Positions 8,799 through 17,401 of a DNA stretch of 64,000 nucleotides are shown piece after piece (position 1 is the stretch's first letter; each line of letters opens with the position of its first letter). The notes below the pieces were generated by a model that was given only the letters and a program-made list of their open reading frames with translations, was not told the origin of the DNA and did no database searches. The stretch comes from an uncultured Mediterraneibacter sp. (GTDB taxonomy: Bacteria; Bacillota; Clostridia; Lachnospirales; Lachnospiraceae), in NCBI GenBank assembly GCA_934309345.1, contig CAKRDD010000003.1:62001-126000 (forward strand), given 5' to 3'. The translations under genes were made by a program, and so were the position numbers.

Positions 8799-9764
8799 AT
8801 GAAAGAAAACAAGAAAAGTGTATCAACTAAGAGAGCATCATCACATTGTAAAATATCGAAAGAGAAGCTGGAAGACTTTATCATGCTTCCAACGGTAGAT
8901 TTCTGCTTCAAGGAATTAATGCAGAATGATAACATCCGTAAGAATATCATTGCAGCATTATTAAATGTTCCGCCCAGTGAGGTGGAGAACACAGAACTTA
9001 TGCCTACGATTCTCAGAAAAGAATCGAAAGATGATAAGTATGGGATTTTAGATGTCCGGGTGAGACTGAAGGATGGGGAACAGATCGATTTTGAGATGCA
9101 GGTAGAAGCATTTGATTGCTGGGCAAACCGTTCTGTTTATTATCTGAGTAAGATGTATGCAGGTGAGATCAAAGAAGGAGAGGGATACGATTGCTTGAAG
9201 AAGTGTATCCATGTAAGTATTCTTGCATATAATCATTTCCGAGATGATAAGGAGTGCTATCGAAGAATTGCATTTTGTGATACGAAGACAGGAAAAGAGT
9301 ATACAGATCTTATGGAGATGCATATCTTAGAATTGTCGAAACTCCCGCCGGAAGAGAAGAATGAGACAAGCCTGTTGCAGTGGATGCGCTTTCTTGGAGG
9401 AAAAACCAGAAAGGATTTTGAAGAAATGGCAAAGAAAAATTCTGAATTGGAAGAAGCATATGACGTATTGGATAAATTAAGCGCAGATGAAAAGAAGAGA
9501 TTAGAATACGAGACAAGACAAAGAGCAATCAGAGATTATAATATAGGGATGTTAACAGCAGAAAGACGAGGAATTGAAGCTGGCCGTAAGATTGGAATAG
9601 AAGAAGGAAGAGAAGAGGGACGAACAGAAGGACGAACAGAAGGAGAAAACAGAATTAACCAGTTAAATATTGAATTGTCAAAGCGTGGACGTACAGAAGA
9701 TATATTGAAAGCGGCAGTTGACAAGGAATATCAGGAAAAGCTGTTGAAAGAGTTTGAATTATAA
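8799..9764 (+). CDS. Rpn family PD-(D/E)XK nuclease, copy 4 (mosaic)
   Basis: A 321-residue full-length Rpn with intact D...E-x-Q residues. It is a mosaic. The leader and codons up to about 9452 match copy 2 (4834) exactly. From GACGTATTGG (9458 on) the sequence follows the truncated copy 3 (5788), including the DILKAAVDKEYQEKLLKEFEL ending and the downstream TCTAAATACAACCAGAA. The repeat tail is GREEGRTEGRTEGE, intermediate in length. Internal start candidate: ATG 9426. The terminator-like hairpins at 9858-9914 probably end the transcript. Confidence 0.9.
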   Translation: MKENKKSVSTKRASSHCKISKEKLEDFIMLPTVDFCFKELMQNDNIRKNIIAALLNVPPSEVENTELMPTILRKESKDDKYGILDVRVRLKDGEQIDFEMQVEAFDCWANRSVYYLSKMYAGEIKEGEGYDCLKKCIHVSILAYNHFRDDKECYRRIAFCDTKTGKEYTDLMEMHILELSKLPPEEKNETSLLQWMRFLGGKTRKDFEEMAKKNSELEEAYDVLDKLSADEKKRLEYETRQRAIRDYNIGMLTAERRGIEAGRKIGIEEGREEGRTEGRTEGENRINQLNIELSKRGRTEDILKAAVDKEYQEKLLKEFEL

Positions 9765-9857
9765 TCTAAATACAACCAGAACTCTCTTGAAACTCTCTTG
9801 AAACTTTGCATAGGGGTTGAATTTCAAGACAAAATTGCATATAATGTGAGCAACATC

Positions 9858-9914
9858 AAAAAACTGATTACAGTTTTTGCACGGGGCGACGTTACGACGG
9901 CGTCCTAGTTTTTT
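9858..9914 (+). terminator. Two terminator-like hairpins after the Rpn array
   Basis: AAAAACTG-ATTA-CAGTTTTT (about 9859-9878) is followed by an imperfect GC-rich hairpin, GGGCGACG/CGGCGTCC (9884-9906), and a run of six T (9909-9914). Confidence 0.6.
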
Positions 9915-10173
9915 GTACAGAAAATTTTTATCACAGAAATGTGTCTGAGTACCGGGGGCTGCCCCATAAAATAAAGCTACAAAAAAAGTTATCAAAAAAG
10001 CAAAAAAAATTCCACAAAAGCCTATCTTTATGATATGCTTATTAAGTCATTAGTAACTATTGAAAGAAGAAAGGTTACACACCTGATAAGGGAACAAAGG
10101 AAACCTGTTATTGTTTATGGAAGAAGGTTATAGATAATAACAACACGAGTAAAGAAAAACATGAGGGAAAGGT
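9915..10173. other. Intergenic upstream of the papain-like peptidase
   Basis: No gene seen. About 9950-9975 holds TACCGGGGGCTGCCCC-ATAAA, a variant of the motif that follows Rpn copies 1 (4325) and 2 (5757). An A-rich stretch and a possible weak promoter (TATGAT/TATGCT near 10028-10042) precede the peptidase. The ribosome binding site is GAGGGAAAGG before the ATG at 10174. Confidence 0.5.
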
Positions 10174-12645
10174 ATGAGAAAACAAAGATTTTTAGCTGTA
10201 TTGCTTAGTGCAGCACTTGCTTTCACTCCGGTAATTGATGTCATGGCGGAGGAGAATGCAGCTCAGACAGAAGAGGGCAGCAGCACGGGCAAGACGGAAG
10301 AATCTGGAGCGGTTGATCAGACGGAAGTCGGAGAGGAGAATAACGAACCGCAGAATTACGGAGCAATTATTAGTGATATCTCCAATAATGTCCCAGTTTA
10401 TGAAAATGATGTAGAAGCATATGCAGAATTACCAGCATCTTATCAGTTAGATAAAGAGAAATATCCGGATGTCAGAAATCAGGGGAGTTATGGAACATGC
10501 TGGGCATTTGCAGCACTTGGTTTAAGTGAATTTGATCTTATAAATAAAGGATTAGCGGATAAAAATATAGATTTAAGTGAATTACAGTTAGCATATTTTG
10601 TGTATAATTCAGCCGTTGATCCATTAGGGGGAACAGAAGGGGATCAGAGTAAGTATTATAATGACTCCACATCATATTCATATCTAAATCGTGGTGGAAT
10701 GTATGAATATGCAGTAAGAAGATTGTCTCAATGGTCTGGAGCAGTCAATGAAAGCGATGTCCCTTATAATACTGAGAATATTAATAATGTTTTAAATAAT
10801 GGCTTAACTGACGAATATGCGTATGGCAAAGATGTAGCTCATCTTGAAAATGCATATGTGATGAGTTTGAAGAATAACTCAGACGATGTTAAAAGAGCCA
10901 TCATGGATAAAGGTGCTGTAGGAGTACAGTATTATCATTCAGATAGTTGCTTGTTATGGAATAGTAATAAACAAGTGTGGACTTACTATGATCCGGTCAT
11001 AACTGGTGGTGGACATAATGTAATGATTGTTGGATGGGATGATGACTTTTCTACGGATAACTTTGTTGGAGATAAACCTGCCAATAATGGTGCGTGGCTG
11101 ATTCGAAACAGTTGGGGATTTACGCAGTCTTATTTTTGGATGTCCTATGAGAATAAATCTTTACTGGATGCAGCGTGGGTATTTGATATGAATACAGCTG
11201 ATAACTATGATAATAACTATCAATTAGATGGTGGAATAGATAGCTATAATGTTTCGAATACTATTTGCCAATACAAAACATATTCAAATGTTTTTAATGT
11301 GCAAAATAAGGAAGGAATTGCTTCTGAAAATCTCGAAGCTGTATCATTGTCTTTTACGCATGTAGCAGATGTGAATTATAAAGTGGAAGTATATACAGAT
11401 TTAAAAAACAGCAATCCATATAGTGGTACAAAACAAGAAGCAGCGACCACAGAGGGAACGACAACCTATGCGGGCTTGTATACGATTCCATTAAAAGAAT
11501 CTGTTCAATTAACACCAGGCTCATCCTTTGCTGTTGTGGTTACTACAGATAAATATTCTTTAGACTATGAACAAGGGATAAACTGGGAGAAGGATGGTGT
11601 TAAGGTTTGGGATGCACCAGTTAGTTTGAATAGTGGAAAAAGTTTTTATGGAAATAGTAATTATCAATGGTCTTGGTACTGGGGAAATTTCTGCATCAAA
11701 GCCTTCACTAACAACAACAGGGATTTTGGAGAGGAAATAAAAGGGACTTCTGCAACTTTGAATGGAAGCATTGACATGAATTTATATGTTGATATTCCAG
11801 CAGATTCTGAACTAATGAAGGATCCAAATGCATACATAGAATTTACAGTCAACGGCAATACTTCAAAAGTAAAAGTCAGTGATGCAAAAGCGACTGAAAA
11901 TGGTAAAAAATTTACCTGTCCAGTGGTAGCTAAAGAGATGACCTCTGAGATTCAGGCTCAGTTTGTTTCAGAAGGGGAGAGGAGTCAGGTCTACACTTAT
12001 ACAGTAAGAGACTATGCAGAAGAGATTTTGAATGATTCAAAAAACTCATATTCAGACGAAGCGAAAAACCTTGTAAAGGCAATGTTGAATTACGGTGCAA
12101 ATGCACAGACATATTTCGGATATAATACAAAGAATCTTGCAAATGCAAATTTGAGTGATGAAGATAAGAATGCATCTTTGGGATACTGCGATTTTACAGA
12201 TTATAAACCGACATGGACACCAGATGAAAATGTTAAAGGAATCAAGTATTACGGCAGCAGCCTGAATCTGAATACCAATACGAATGTGAAGAATTACTTT
12301 GAACTTGAAGAGGGACATACAATAGATGAATATACATTCAGCTATACAACAAATGGAAAAACATGTGAGGTAACTCCAGTACAGAAGACAATGGGTGATA
12401 AGGAACTTTACCTGGTAGAGATTCCGGATATTAAGTCATACCTTCTGAACGAAGGCATTGTAGTGACAATTAAGTCCAAAGCTCAACCAGAATCCACTGG
12501 AATCAAGATGAGCTATAGTCCGTTTAGTTATTGTTATGCAGCATCAGTGCTCCGTAGTGATAAACCATCACTTATAAATCTGACAAAATCATTATATTGG
12601 TATTGGTACAATGCTGACCAGTATATGAAATCAACAAATAGTTAA
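10174..12645 (+). CDS. Secreted papain-like (C1 family) cysteine peptidase with C-terminal repeat domains
   Basis: 823 residues. Signal peptide at 1-25 (LSAALAFTPVIDVMA then Glu), followed by an acidic linker. Peptidase C1 domain at about 85-335: oxyanion Q103 and catalytic C109 in NQGSYGTCWAFA, H281 in GGGHNVMIVGW, N312 in IRNSWG. All active-site residues are present. A lectin-like beta region follows (about 350-510), then a C-terminal module (about 520-820) with no sortase motif, so the protein is probably released or non-covalently wall-bound. The next ORF, a 37-residue peptide, starts 48 bases downstream. It may be an independent protease or may act on exported products of the RiPP-like operon. 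Confidence 0.9.
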   Translation: MRKQRFLAVLLSAALAFTPVIDVMAEENAAQTEEGSSTGKTEESGAVDQTEVGEENNEPQNYGAIISDISNNVPVYENDVEAYAELPASYQLDKEKYPDVRNQGSYGTCWAFAALGLSEFDLINKGLADKNIDLSELQLAYFVYNSAVDPLGGTEGDQSKYYNDSTSYSYLNRGGMYEYAVRRLSQWSGAVNESDVPYNTENINNVLNNGLTDEYAYGKDVAHLENAYVMSLKNNSDDVKRAIMDKGAVGVQYYHSDSCLLWNSNKQVWTYYDPVITGGGHNVMIVGWDDDFSTDNFVGDKPANNGAWLIRNSWGFTQSYFWMSYENKSLLDAAWVFDMNTADNYDNNYQLDGGIDSYNVSNTICQYKTYSNVFNVQNKEGIASENLEAVSLSFTHVADVNYKVEVYTDLKNSNPYSGTKQEAATTEGTTTYAGLYTIPLKESVQLTPGSSFAVVVTTDKYSLDYEQGINWEKDGVKVWDAPVSLNSGKSFYGNSNYQWSWYWGNFCIKAFTNNNRDFGEEIKGTSATLNGSIDMNLYVDIPADSELMKDPNAYIEFTVNGNTSKVKVSDAKATENGKKFTCPVVAKEMTSEIQAQFVSEGERSQVYTYTVRDYAEEILNDSKNSYSDEAKNLVKAMLNYGANAQTYFGYNTKNLANANLSDEDKNASLGYCDFTDYKPTWTPDENVKGIKYYGSSLNLNTNTNVKNYFELEEGHTIDEYTFSYTTNGKTCEVTPVQKTMGDKELYLVEIPDIKSYLLNEGIVVTIKSKAQPESTGIKMSYSPFSYCYAASVLRSDKPSLINLTKSLYWYWYNADQYMKSTNS

Positions 12646-12693
12646 AAGATACTTAGCAGAGAAAATTAGTTTAAAGAAAGAGGAAAGAAAACA

Positions 12694-12807
12694 ATGGAAA
12701 AGAAAGCTTATGAAACAGCAGAGATGGAAGTTATTAATGTAGAACAGGAAGATGTGATTCGTACAAGCAATTATAATGAGACAGAAATACTAGGAGGATT
12801 AAGTTAA
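12694..12807 (+). CDS. Candidate RiPP precursor peptide, 37 residues
   Basis: Short ORF with ribosome binding site AAAGAGGAAAG seven bases before the ATG. It reads MEKKAYETAEMEVINVEQED, then VIRTSNYNETEILGGLS. Y6-x-x-A9-x-M11 resembles the Y-x-x-P-x-L leader motif bound by PqqD-type recognition elements in lasso-peptide systems. T24 sits where a penultimate leader Thr would be. Cleavage after S25 would leave a 12-residue core with two Glu, a GG and a C-terminal Ser. The C-terminal Ser matters because HPr-kinase-like enzymes in lasso clusters phosphorylate that position, and such a kinase is encoded at 17391. The role is inferred; no homology search was made. Confidence 0.6.
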   Translation: MEKKAYETAEMEVINVEQEDVIRTSNYNETEILGGLS

Positions 12808-12874
12808 ATTTCGTCAATGCATAAACTGAAATTTGGAAGTATGATTTTTAAATCATATAACGAGAGAAGTTAAA

Positions 12875-12929
12875 GAAAGGGGGCAGCCGCTTCACGAGAT
12901 TTTATTCGTTAAAGCGACGGCGCCCTTTC
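12875..12929 (+). terminator. GC-rich hairpin between precursor and biosynthetic genes (terminator/attenuator)
   Basis: GAAAGGGGGCAGCCGCTT (12875-12892) pairs with AAGCGACGGCGCCCTTTC (12912-12929) with three mismatches or wobbles. An inner ACGA/TCGT extends it. It is followed by CTTTCTTCAATC, a weak T-tract. It would partly end transcription after the small peptide gene, giving more precursor than enzyme message. Confidence 0.65.
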
Positions 12930-12967
12930 TTCAATCATTAATATTTCTTATACAACAGGAGCTAACC

Positions 12968-13549
12968 ATGAAAAATCGATCAAAGGAAAACAAAAAGATT
13001 ATTACGATCACTCTGGTAACAGCAATTGTATTGTTAGCTGTTGTACTTCTTTTACTTTTTCTTCCATCTTCGAGTAAGCAGACAGCAGACGACAAGGTAA
13101 AGTCGAAGACAGAGTCAACAGTTGCCGGTAAAGAGAAGAAAGAGGAGAAGCAGCCAGATAAGAGCAAAGTAGATTCAGAAAATACAAAATCAGAGACAGA
13201 AACTGCGGAAACAAAGCAGCCAGACAAGGGAAAGACAGATTCAAATAATGCGAAGTCAAAGCCAAAAACTGCAGAAACAACAGCAGATTCGGGGAGTACA
13301 TCAAGCGTAGTGACAGCAGATTCAGATGGAAATCTCATTATTACAACAAATCCAGACAATAATTCTTCTAGCGGCAGTACGGAACAGACACAGAACAACA
13401 AGAAAGATGATTCTAAAAAGGAAGACTCCAAAAAAGACGACTCCAAGAAGGATGATTCCCAAAAGGAACCTGATACAGAGCAGAAAGATCCTTCTGAAAC
13501 AACAGATACAGAGAAGGAACTGGAGCTTCCATTTGTTCCGGCTGATTAG
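12968..13549 (+). CDS. Membrane-anchored low-complexity (Lys/Asp/Ser/Thr-rich) protein
   Basis: 193 residues. A basic N-terminus and one transmembrane segment (about 11-32, IITITLVTAIVLLAVVLLLL) are followed by an extracytoplasmic tail made of repeats such as KQPDKSK/KQPDKGK and KKDDSKKEDSKKDD. There are no Cys and no recognisable domain. AGGAGC precedes the ATG, and the ABC exporter gene starts 14 bases after its stop, so it is part of the same operon. It may be a surface tether or an envelope-side partner of the exporter. Function unknown. Confidence 0.75.
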   Translation: MKNRSKENKKIITITLVTAIVLLAVVLLLLFLPSSSKQTADDKVKSKTESTVAGKEKKEEKQPDKSKVDSENTKSETETAETKQPDKGKTDSNNAKSKPKTAETTADSGSTSSVVTADSDGNLIITTNPDNNSSSGSTEQTQNNKKDDSKKEDSKKDDSKKDDSQKEPDTEQKDPSETTDTEKELELPFVPAD

Positions 13550-13563
13550 ATATTACAAAGGAA

Positions 13564-15360
13564 ATGAAAACCAAAATGACAGATAGTAACAAGAGTAACC
13601 GCAACAGTATTATAAGCAATGAAAAGCCAGACCGCCCGGCAATCCATTGGATCAGCCAGGTGATGGGATGGAGAAAATTGTATATTGTATTATTAATGCT
13701 CCTGCAGTTGGCAATCGGTGCAATCAGTGTTGGGTATGCTGTCATTTTGCGTGGCTTGATCGATGCTGCTGTGGCAGGAGAGGAAGCACTGTTTTTTCAA
13801 TGGATTATCCGGTTTGTTCTGATGATCTTAATTCAGTTAGTGTTTGGTGCGTTGAATCGTTTTCTGGGTGAATATACGAGGGCTACAACGGAAAATTGCC
13901 TGAAGGATCGGATGCTTCAGGCAATTTTGAATCGTGACTATGCGAGTGTGACAGCAGTGCATTCCGGAGAATGGATGAACAGATTGACATCAGATACGGT
14001 TGTAGTGGCAGACAGTGTGTCACAGATTCTTCCTGGGGCATCCGGGATGTTGATACGTCTGGTCGGAGCATTGGTTTTATTGCTGATGCTTTACCCTAAA
14101 TTTGTATATGTTTTCATTCCGGGTGGATTGATTGTACTTTTGACAACTACTATCTTTCGAAAGAAATTAAAAAGATTGCACAAGGAAGTACAGGAAGCGG
14201 ATGGTGGACTGCGTGTATTTCTTCAGGAATGTATCTCCAGTCTGCTTGTGATCCATACATTTGCTCAGGAGAAACGGACAGTGGAAGAAGCCGGTGAAAA
14301 GATGGAGCAGCACAAGGAAATCCGTATCAGGCGAAATCATTTTTCGAATTTTACGAATACCGGATTCGCGGCGGTGATGAATGGAGCGTATGTTTTGATC
14401 GCCGGAGTGTGTGGATATGGAATCCTGAAGGGGACGATGAGCTACGGAACTTTGATGGCGATGATTCAGCTGTTTGGTCAGATCCAGTCTCCGGTTGCGA
14501 ATATCACAGGTTATATTCCGCAGTATTATGCAATGACGGCGAGTGCAGAACGTCTGATGGAGATTGAGACATTTGGCGAGGATCTTACGGAGCAGCCAAA
14601 GACGCTGGAGGAAGTAAAGACATTTTATGAAAAAGAGATGCAGAGTCTTTGTTTTCAAAATGTGTTGTTTACTTATAAGAGAAGAATGTCTGACGCGGGG
14701 CAGGAAATTCCGGTCGTGCTAAGTAATGTGAATCTGGAGATACCGAAGAAGAGCTGCACCGCATTTACCGGACCTTCGGGATGTGGAAAGAGTACGCTTT
14801 TGAAGCTGATGCTATCTTTGTATCCATTGGACAGTGGAGAACGGATTCTGCGGATGAAGAATGGGGAAGATGTAGAAGATGCAGTTCTGCTGACAGCTTC
14901 GTGGCGGAGATTATTTGCTTATGTGCCGCAGGGAAATCAGCTGATGAGCGGAACAATTCGGGAAATTCTTACATTTCGTGAGAGGAATGAGATGCAGGAG
15001 GAAGAACGAATCTGGCAGGCACTTAGAATTGCGGATGCGGAAGGTTTTGTCAGGGCACTTCCAGATGGAATCGACACGGTTCTTGGAGAGCATGGAATGG
15101 GACTTTCGGAAGGACAGATGCAGAGGATTGCGATTGCGAGGGCTATATTTGCAGGGAATCCAATCCTTCTGCTGGATGAATCAACAAGTGCGCTGGATGA
15201 AGAGACGGAGCGGACGATTCTTAAGAATCTGCAGGAGATGACAGATAAGACGATTCTGATTGTGACACACCGGAAAGCGGTTCTGGATATTTGTGACAGA
15301 GAGATCTGTTTCTCGGAGGAGCAGGTACTTACGAAAGTAAGGAGCAGAATAGGGAATTGA
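13564..15360 (+). CDS. ABC exporter, fused permease and ATP-binding domains (peptide export candidate)
   Basis: 598 residues. Six-helix ABC exporter membrane domain (about 35-320) and ATPase domain (about 355-590). Walker A is GPSGCGKST, the signature LSEGQMQRIAIARA (LSEGQ instead of LSGGQ), Walker B ILLLDESTSALD, and the H-loop VTHR. There is no N-terminal C39 peptidase domain, so leader removal, if any, must be done by another protein; an S24/S26-type peptidase is encoded at 16952. It is co-directional with the flanking genes and is the likely exporter of the peptide product. Substrate inferred from context only. Confidence 0.9.
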   Translation: MKTKMTDSNKSNRNSIISNEKPDRPAIHWISQVMGWRKLYIVLLMLLQLAIGAISVGYAVILRGLIDAAVAGEEALFFQWIIRFVLMILIQLVFGALNRFLGEYTRATTENCLKDRMLQAILNRDYASVTAVHSGEWMNRLTSDTVVVADSVSQILPGASGMLIRLVGALVLLLMLYPKFVYVFIPGGLIVLLTTTIFRKKLKRLHKEVQEADGGLRVFLQECISSLLVIHTFAQEKRTVEEAGEKMEQHKEIRIRRNHFSNFTNTGFAAVMNGAYVLIAGVCGYGILKGTMSYGTLMAMIQLFGQIQSPVANITGYIPQYYAMTASAERLMEIETFGEDLTEQPKTLEEVKTFYEKEMQSLCFQNVLFTYKRRMSDAGQEIPVVLSNVNLEIPKKSCTAFTGPSGCGKSTLLKLMLSLYPLDSGERILRMKNGEDVEDAVLLTASWRRLFAYVPQGNQLMSGTIREILTFRERNEMQEEERIWQALRIADAEGFVRALPDGIDTVLGEHGMGLSEGQMQRIAIARAIFAGNPILLLDESTSALDEETERTILKNLQEMTDKTILIVTHRKAVLDICDREICFSEEQVLTKVRSRIGN

Positions 15361-15418
15361 TCTGCATTTAGCATTGATACGCGGTGATGGAAAGTAGTAT
15401 GAAAGGTGATTTTAACCG

Positions 15419-16666
15419 ATGGAGAAGGGAAAGAAAGCGAAGGAGATACAGGTACAGCAAAGACAGGAAGAATTGAAAAATGCAGGGCAATATTTGATTG
15501 ATCTGATTCGTTGTTCTTTTCACGGAGAGGTACCGAAGGAGAAGCCGGAGAAATGTTCCTGGGAACTGGTGTTTCGTCTGGCGAAGAGTAATAGTGTAGA
15601 GAGTACTGCCAGTCCGGCAATTCAGAGATATGGGCAGGAGATTTCAGAGGGAATCGCGAAGGAGTGGAAGGCAGCGCAGAATCAGACGATTTATCGTCAG
15701 CTTCGATTTGATCTGGAGCGGGAGCAGATTTTGGCGAAAATGGCGGAAGCAGGACTTTCTGTATTGCCGTTGAAAGGAATCTATGTGGCAGGTTATTATC
15801 CATTTCCGGGAATGCGCTGGATGTGTGACAATGATATTTTGTATGGTTATGTTGAGACAGAGCCGGAGGGAGGATATCGCTTCCGCGAGCAGACGGAACA
15901 GGAGAAGAACAGCTGGAATAAGAGAGCGGAGCAGGAGCTGCAGAAGATCATGGAGGAGCTGGGATACAAAGCAGAGCATCTTGGCGGAGCGCATGATGTC
16001 TATCAGAAAGCGCCTTTCTTTAATTTCGAGATGCATCACAGACTGGCAGAAGCAGACAGTATTACCGGTGAGTATTATCAGAATCCATGGAAACATGCGA
16101 AACAAAATGATAAGAATAAGCAACTTTATTATTTCTCTGACGAGGATGAATACATTTATCTGATTACACATGCATACAAGCATTTTGCTCATGCGGGATG
16201 TGGAATCCGCACACTTGCGGATGAATATGCAATCCTCTCAAAGAAGACAGAACTGGACTGGAAGTATGTGAAGACAGAGCTTGAGAAGCTGGAATTGGAT
16301 ACATTTGAGGAAAAACTGAGAGCTACAGCGCAGAATGCATTTTCGGAAAAAGGAGAACTCCGGTGTGAAGACTGGGAGATGATCTTCTATATGCTTGGGT
16401 GCGGAACATATGGAACGACAGGCAATATGATTCGGAACCGTTTGAAAGAGACGAAGAAGAATCTAAAAGCAGGGGAAGATGTGAGACAGTCTTATATGAA
16501 AGAACGTGTGTGGATCTCAGAAGCGAAGATGAAGGAATTTTATCCATTTTTTTATCGTCACAAAACATTCCGTGTGTTCTTACCGGTATACCGCGTGATC
16601 AAGGGGATGATCCTTCATCCGCGAAGACTTATCGCAGAGTGGAAGGCATGGAGAACATTTCAATAG
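15419..16666 (+). CDS. Nucleotidyltransferase family protein (NTP_transf_5, lasso-cluster PadeN/PsmN-like)
   Basis: 415 residues. Motif LPLKG (116-120) followed by YPFPGMRWMCDNDIL (127-141) with the paired Asp D137/D139 is the hallmark of the NTP_transf_5 group. Further motifs FEMHHRL and ITHAYKHF follow. In characterised lasso-peptide clusters such a protein works with an HPr-kinase-like enzyme, adding sugar to the phosphorylated C-terminus of the precursor. Ribosome binding site AAAGGTGAT lies before the ATG. It lies between the ABC exporter and the PqqD gene, which supports a tailoring role. The exact chemistry here is unknown. Confidence 0.85.
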   Translation: MEKGKKAKEIQVQQRQEELKNAGQYLIDLIRCSFHGEVPKEKPEKCSWELVFRLAKSNSVESTASPAIQRYGQEISEGIAKEWKAAQNQTIYRQLRFDLEREQILAKMAEAGLSVLPLKGIYVAGYYPFPGMRWMCDNDILYGYVETEPEGGYRFREQTEQEKNSWNKRAEQELQKIMEELGYKAEHLGGAHDVYQKAPFFNFEMHHRLAEADSITGEYYQNPWKHAKQNDKNKQLYYFSDEDEYIYLITHAYKHFAHAGCGIRTLADEYAILSKKTELDWKYVKTELEKLELDTFEEKLRATAQNAFSEKGELRCEDWEMIFYMLGCGTYGTTGNMIRNRLKETKKNLKAGEDVRQSYMKERVWISEAKMKEFYPFFYRHKTFRVFLPVYRVIKGMILHPRRLIAEWKAWRTFQ

Positions 16667-16688
16667 AGAAAGCAGAAAGGAAGATACG

Positions 16689-16955
16689 ATGAAGATTAAA
16701 GAGGGATTTGTATTAAGAGAGATCGCAGGGAAGGCAGTTGTGATCGCAGTAGGTGAGGCAAGCAAGACATTTCATGGAATGATCAATCTTAACAGTGCGG
16801 GAAAGGATATCTGGCAGGGTGTTGCAGACGGGCTGAACGAGGATGAGATCGCGAAGCGTCTGACGGAGATCTATGAAGTGGATCTGGAAACGGCGAAAGA
16901 AGATACACACCGTTTAGTTCAGAAAATGTATGAGGCCGGAGTTATTGAAGGATGA
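16689..16955 (+). CDS. PqqD family peptide-recognition (RRE) protein
   Basis: 88 residues, the normal size of a stand-alone PqqD. The N-terminal half has the family's beta strands (FVLREIAGKAVVIAVG, then MINLNSAGKDIW). The C-terminal helices include LNEDEIAKRLTEIYEVD and VQKMYEAGVI. PqqD proteins bind leader peptides and present them to modifying enzymes (RiPP recognition element). Its stop overlaps the start of the S24/S26 peptidase (ATGA-type, 4 bases), so the two are translationally coupled, as expected for a leader-binding protein and its peptidase. Confidence 0.9.
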   Translation: MKIKEGFVLREIAGKAVVIAVGEASKTFHGMINLNSAGKDIWQGVADGLNEDEIAKRLTEIYEVDLETAKEDTHRLVQKMYEAGVIEG

Positions 16956-17401
16956 GCCGGAAACTTACGATAGAAGAGGCTCTTAAGAGTCAGGGCTTTT
17001 ATATGAGCACGACGGTTGGTGTCAGTATGTTTCCGCTGCTTAGAAACCGCAGGGATACGATTTTGATCCGGCCGGTGACGGAGCCGCTTAAGAAATACGA
17101 TGTTCCGCTGTATAAAAGAGGGAACAACTATGTGCTTCACCGAATCGTGAAGATAACTCAGGACGGATATGTGATCTGTGGGGATAACTGTCTGCAGAAG
17201 GAATATGATGTGACGGATCAGCAGATAATCGGCGTGCTTAGCGGGATACAAAGAGGAGAGAAGAAGATCGACATGGATGGAGCCGGATATAAGCTGTACT
17301 GCCGGGTGTGGGTATTTCTCTATCCGCTGAGATGTATCCTGAAGCGGGCAGCCGCAAAGCTGAAAAATGGAATCAAAAGGATTATCGGTAATGGAATTTA
17401 G
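16952..17401 (+). CDS. S24/S26-type signal-peptidase-like protease (Ser-His-Asp form)
   Basis: 149 residues. Box B is TVGVSMFPLL with nucleophile S25. YVLHRIV gives H63 and CGDN gives D78. This Ser/His/Asp arrangement is that of SipW/ER-type signal peptidases rather than the Ser/Lys bacterial type. There is no N-terminal membrane helix; a hydrophobic segment near the C-terminus (LYCRVWVFLYPL) may associate with the membrane. It is coupled to PqqD upstream and overlaps the kinase gene downstream. In lasso clusters a different protease (transglutaminase-like B2) does leader removal; none is present here, so this protein is the likely replacement. Confidence 0.85.
   Translation: MSRKLTIEEALKSQGFYMSTTVGVSMFPLLRNRRDTILIRPVTEPLKKYDVPLYKRGNNYVLHRIVKITQDGYVICGDNCLQKEYDVTDQQIIGVLSGIQRGEKKIDMDGAGYKLYCRVWVFLYPLRCILKRAAAKLKNGIKRIIGNGI

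Noticed and set aside
3391..9764. Calling the Rpn genes insertion sequences
   Set aside because: They are labelled 'putative transposase' in databases, but no terminal inverted repeats or target duplications frame the units; they look like a local paralogue array.
14937..15803. 288-codon open frame on the minus strand
   Set aside because: Spans two real plus-strand genes (exporter end and nucleotidyltransferase start); Ser/Pro/Arg-rich, no motifs.
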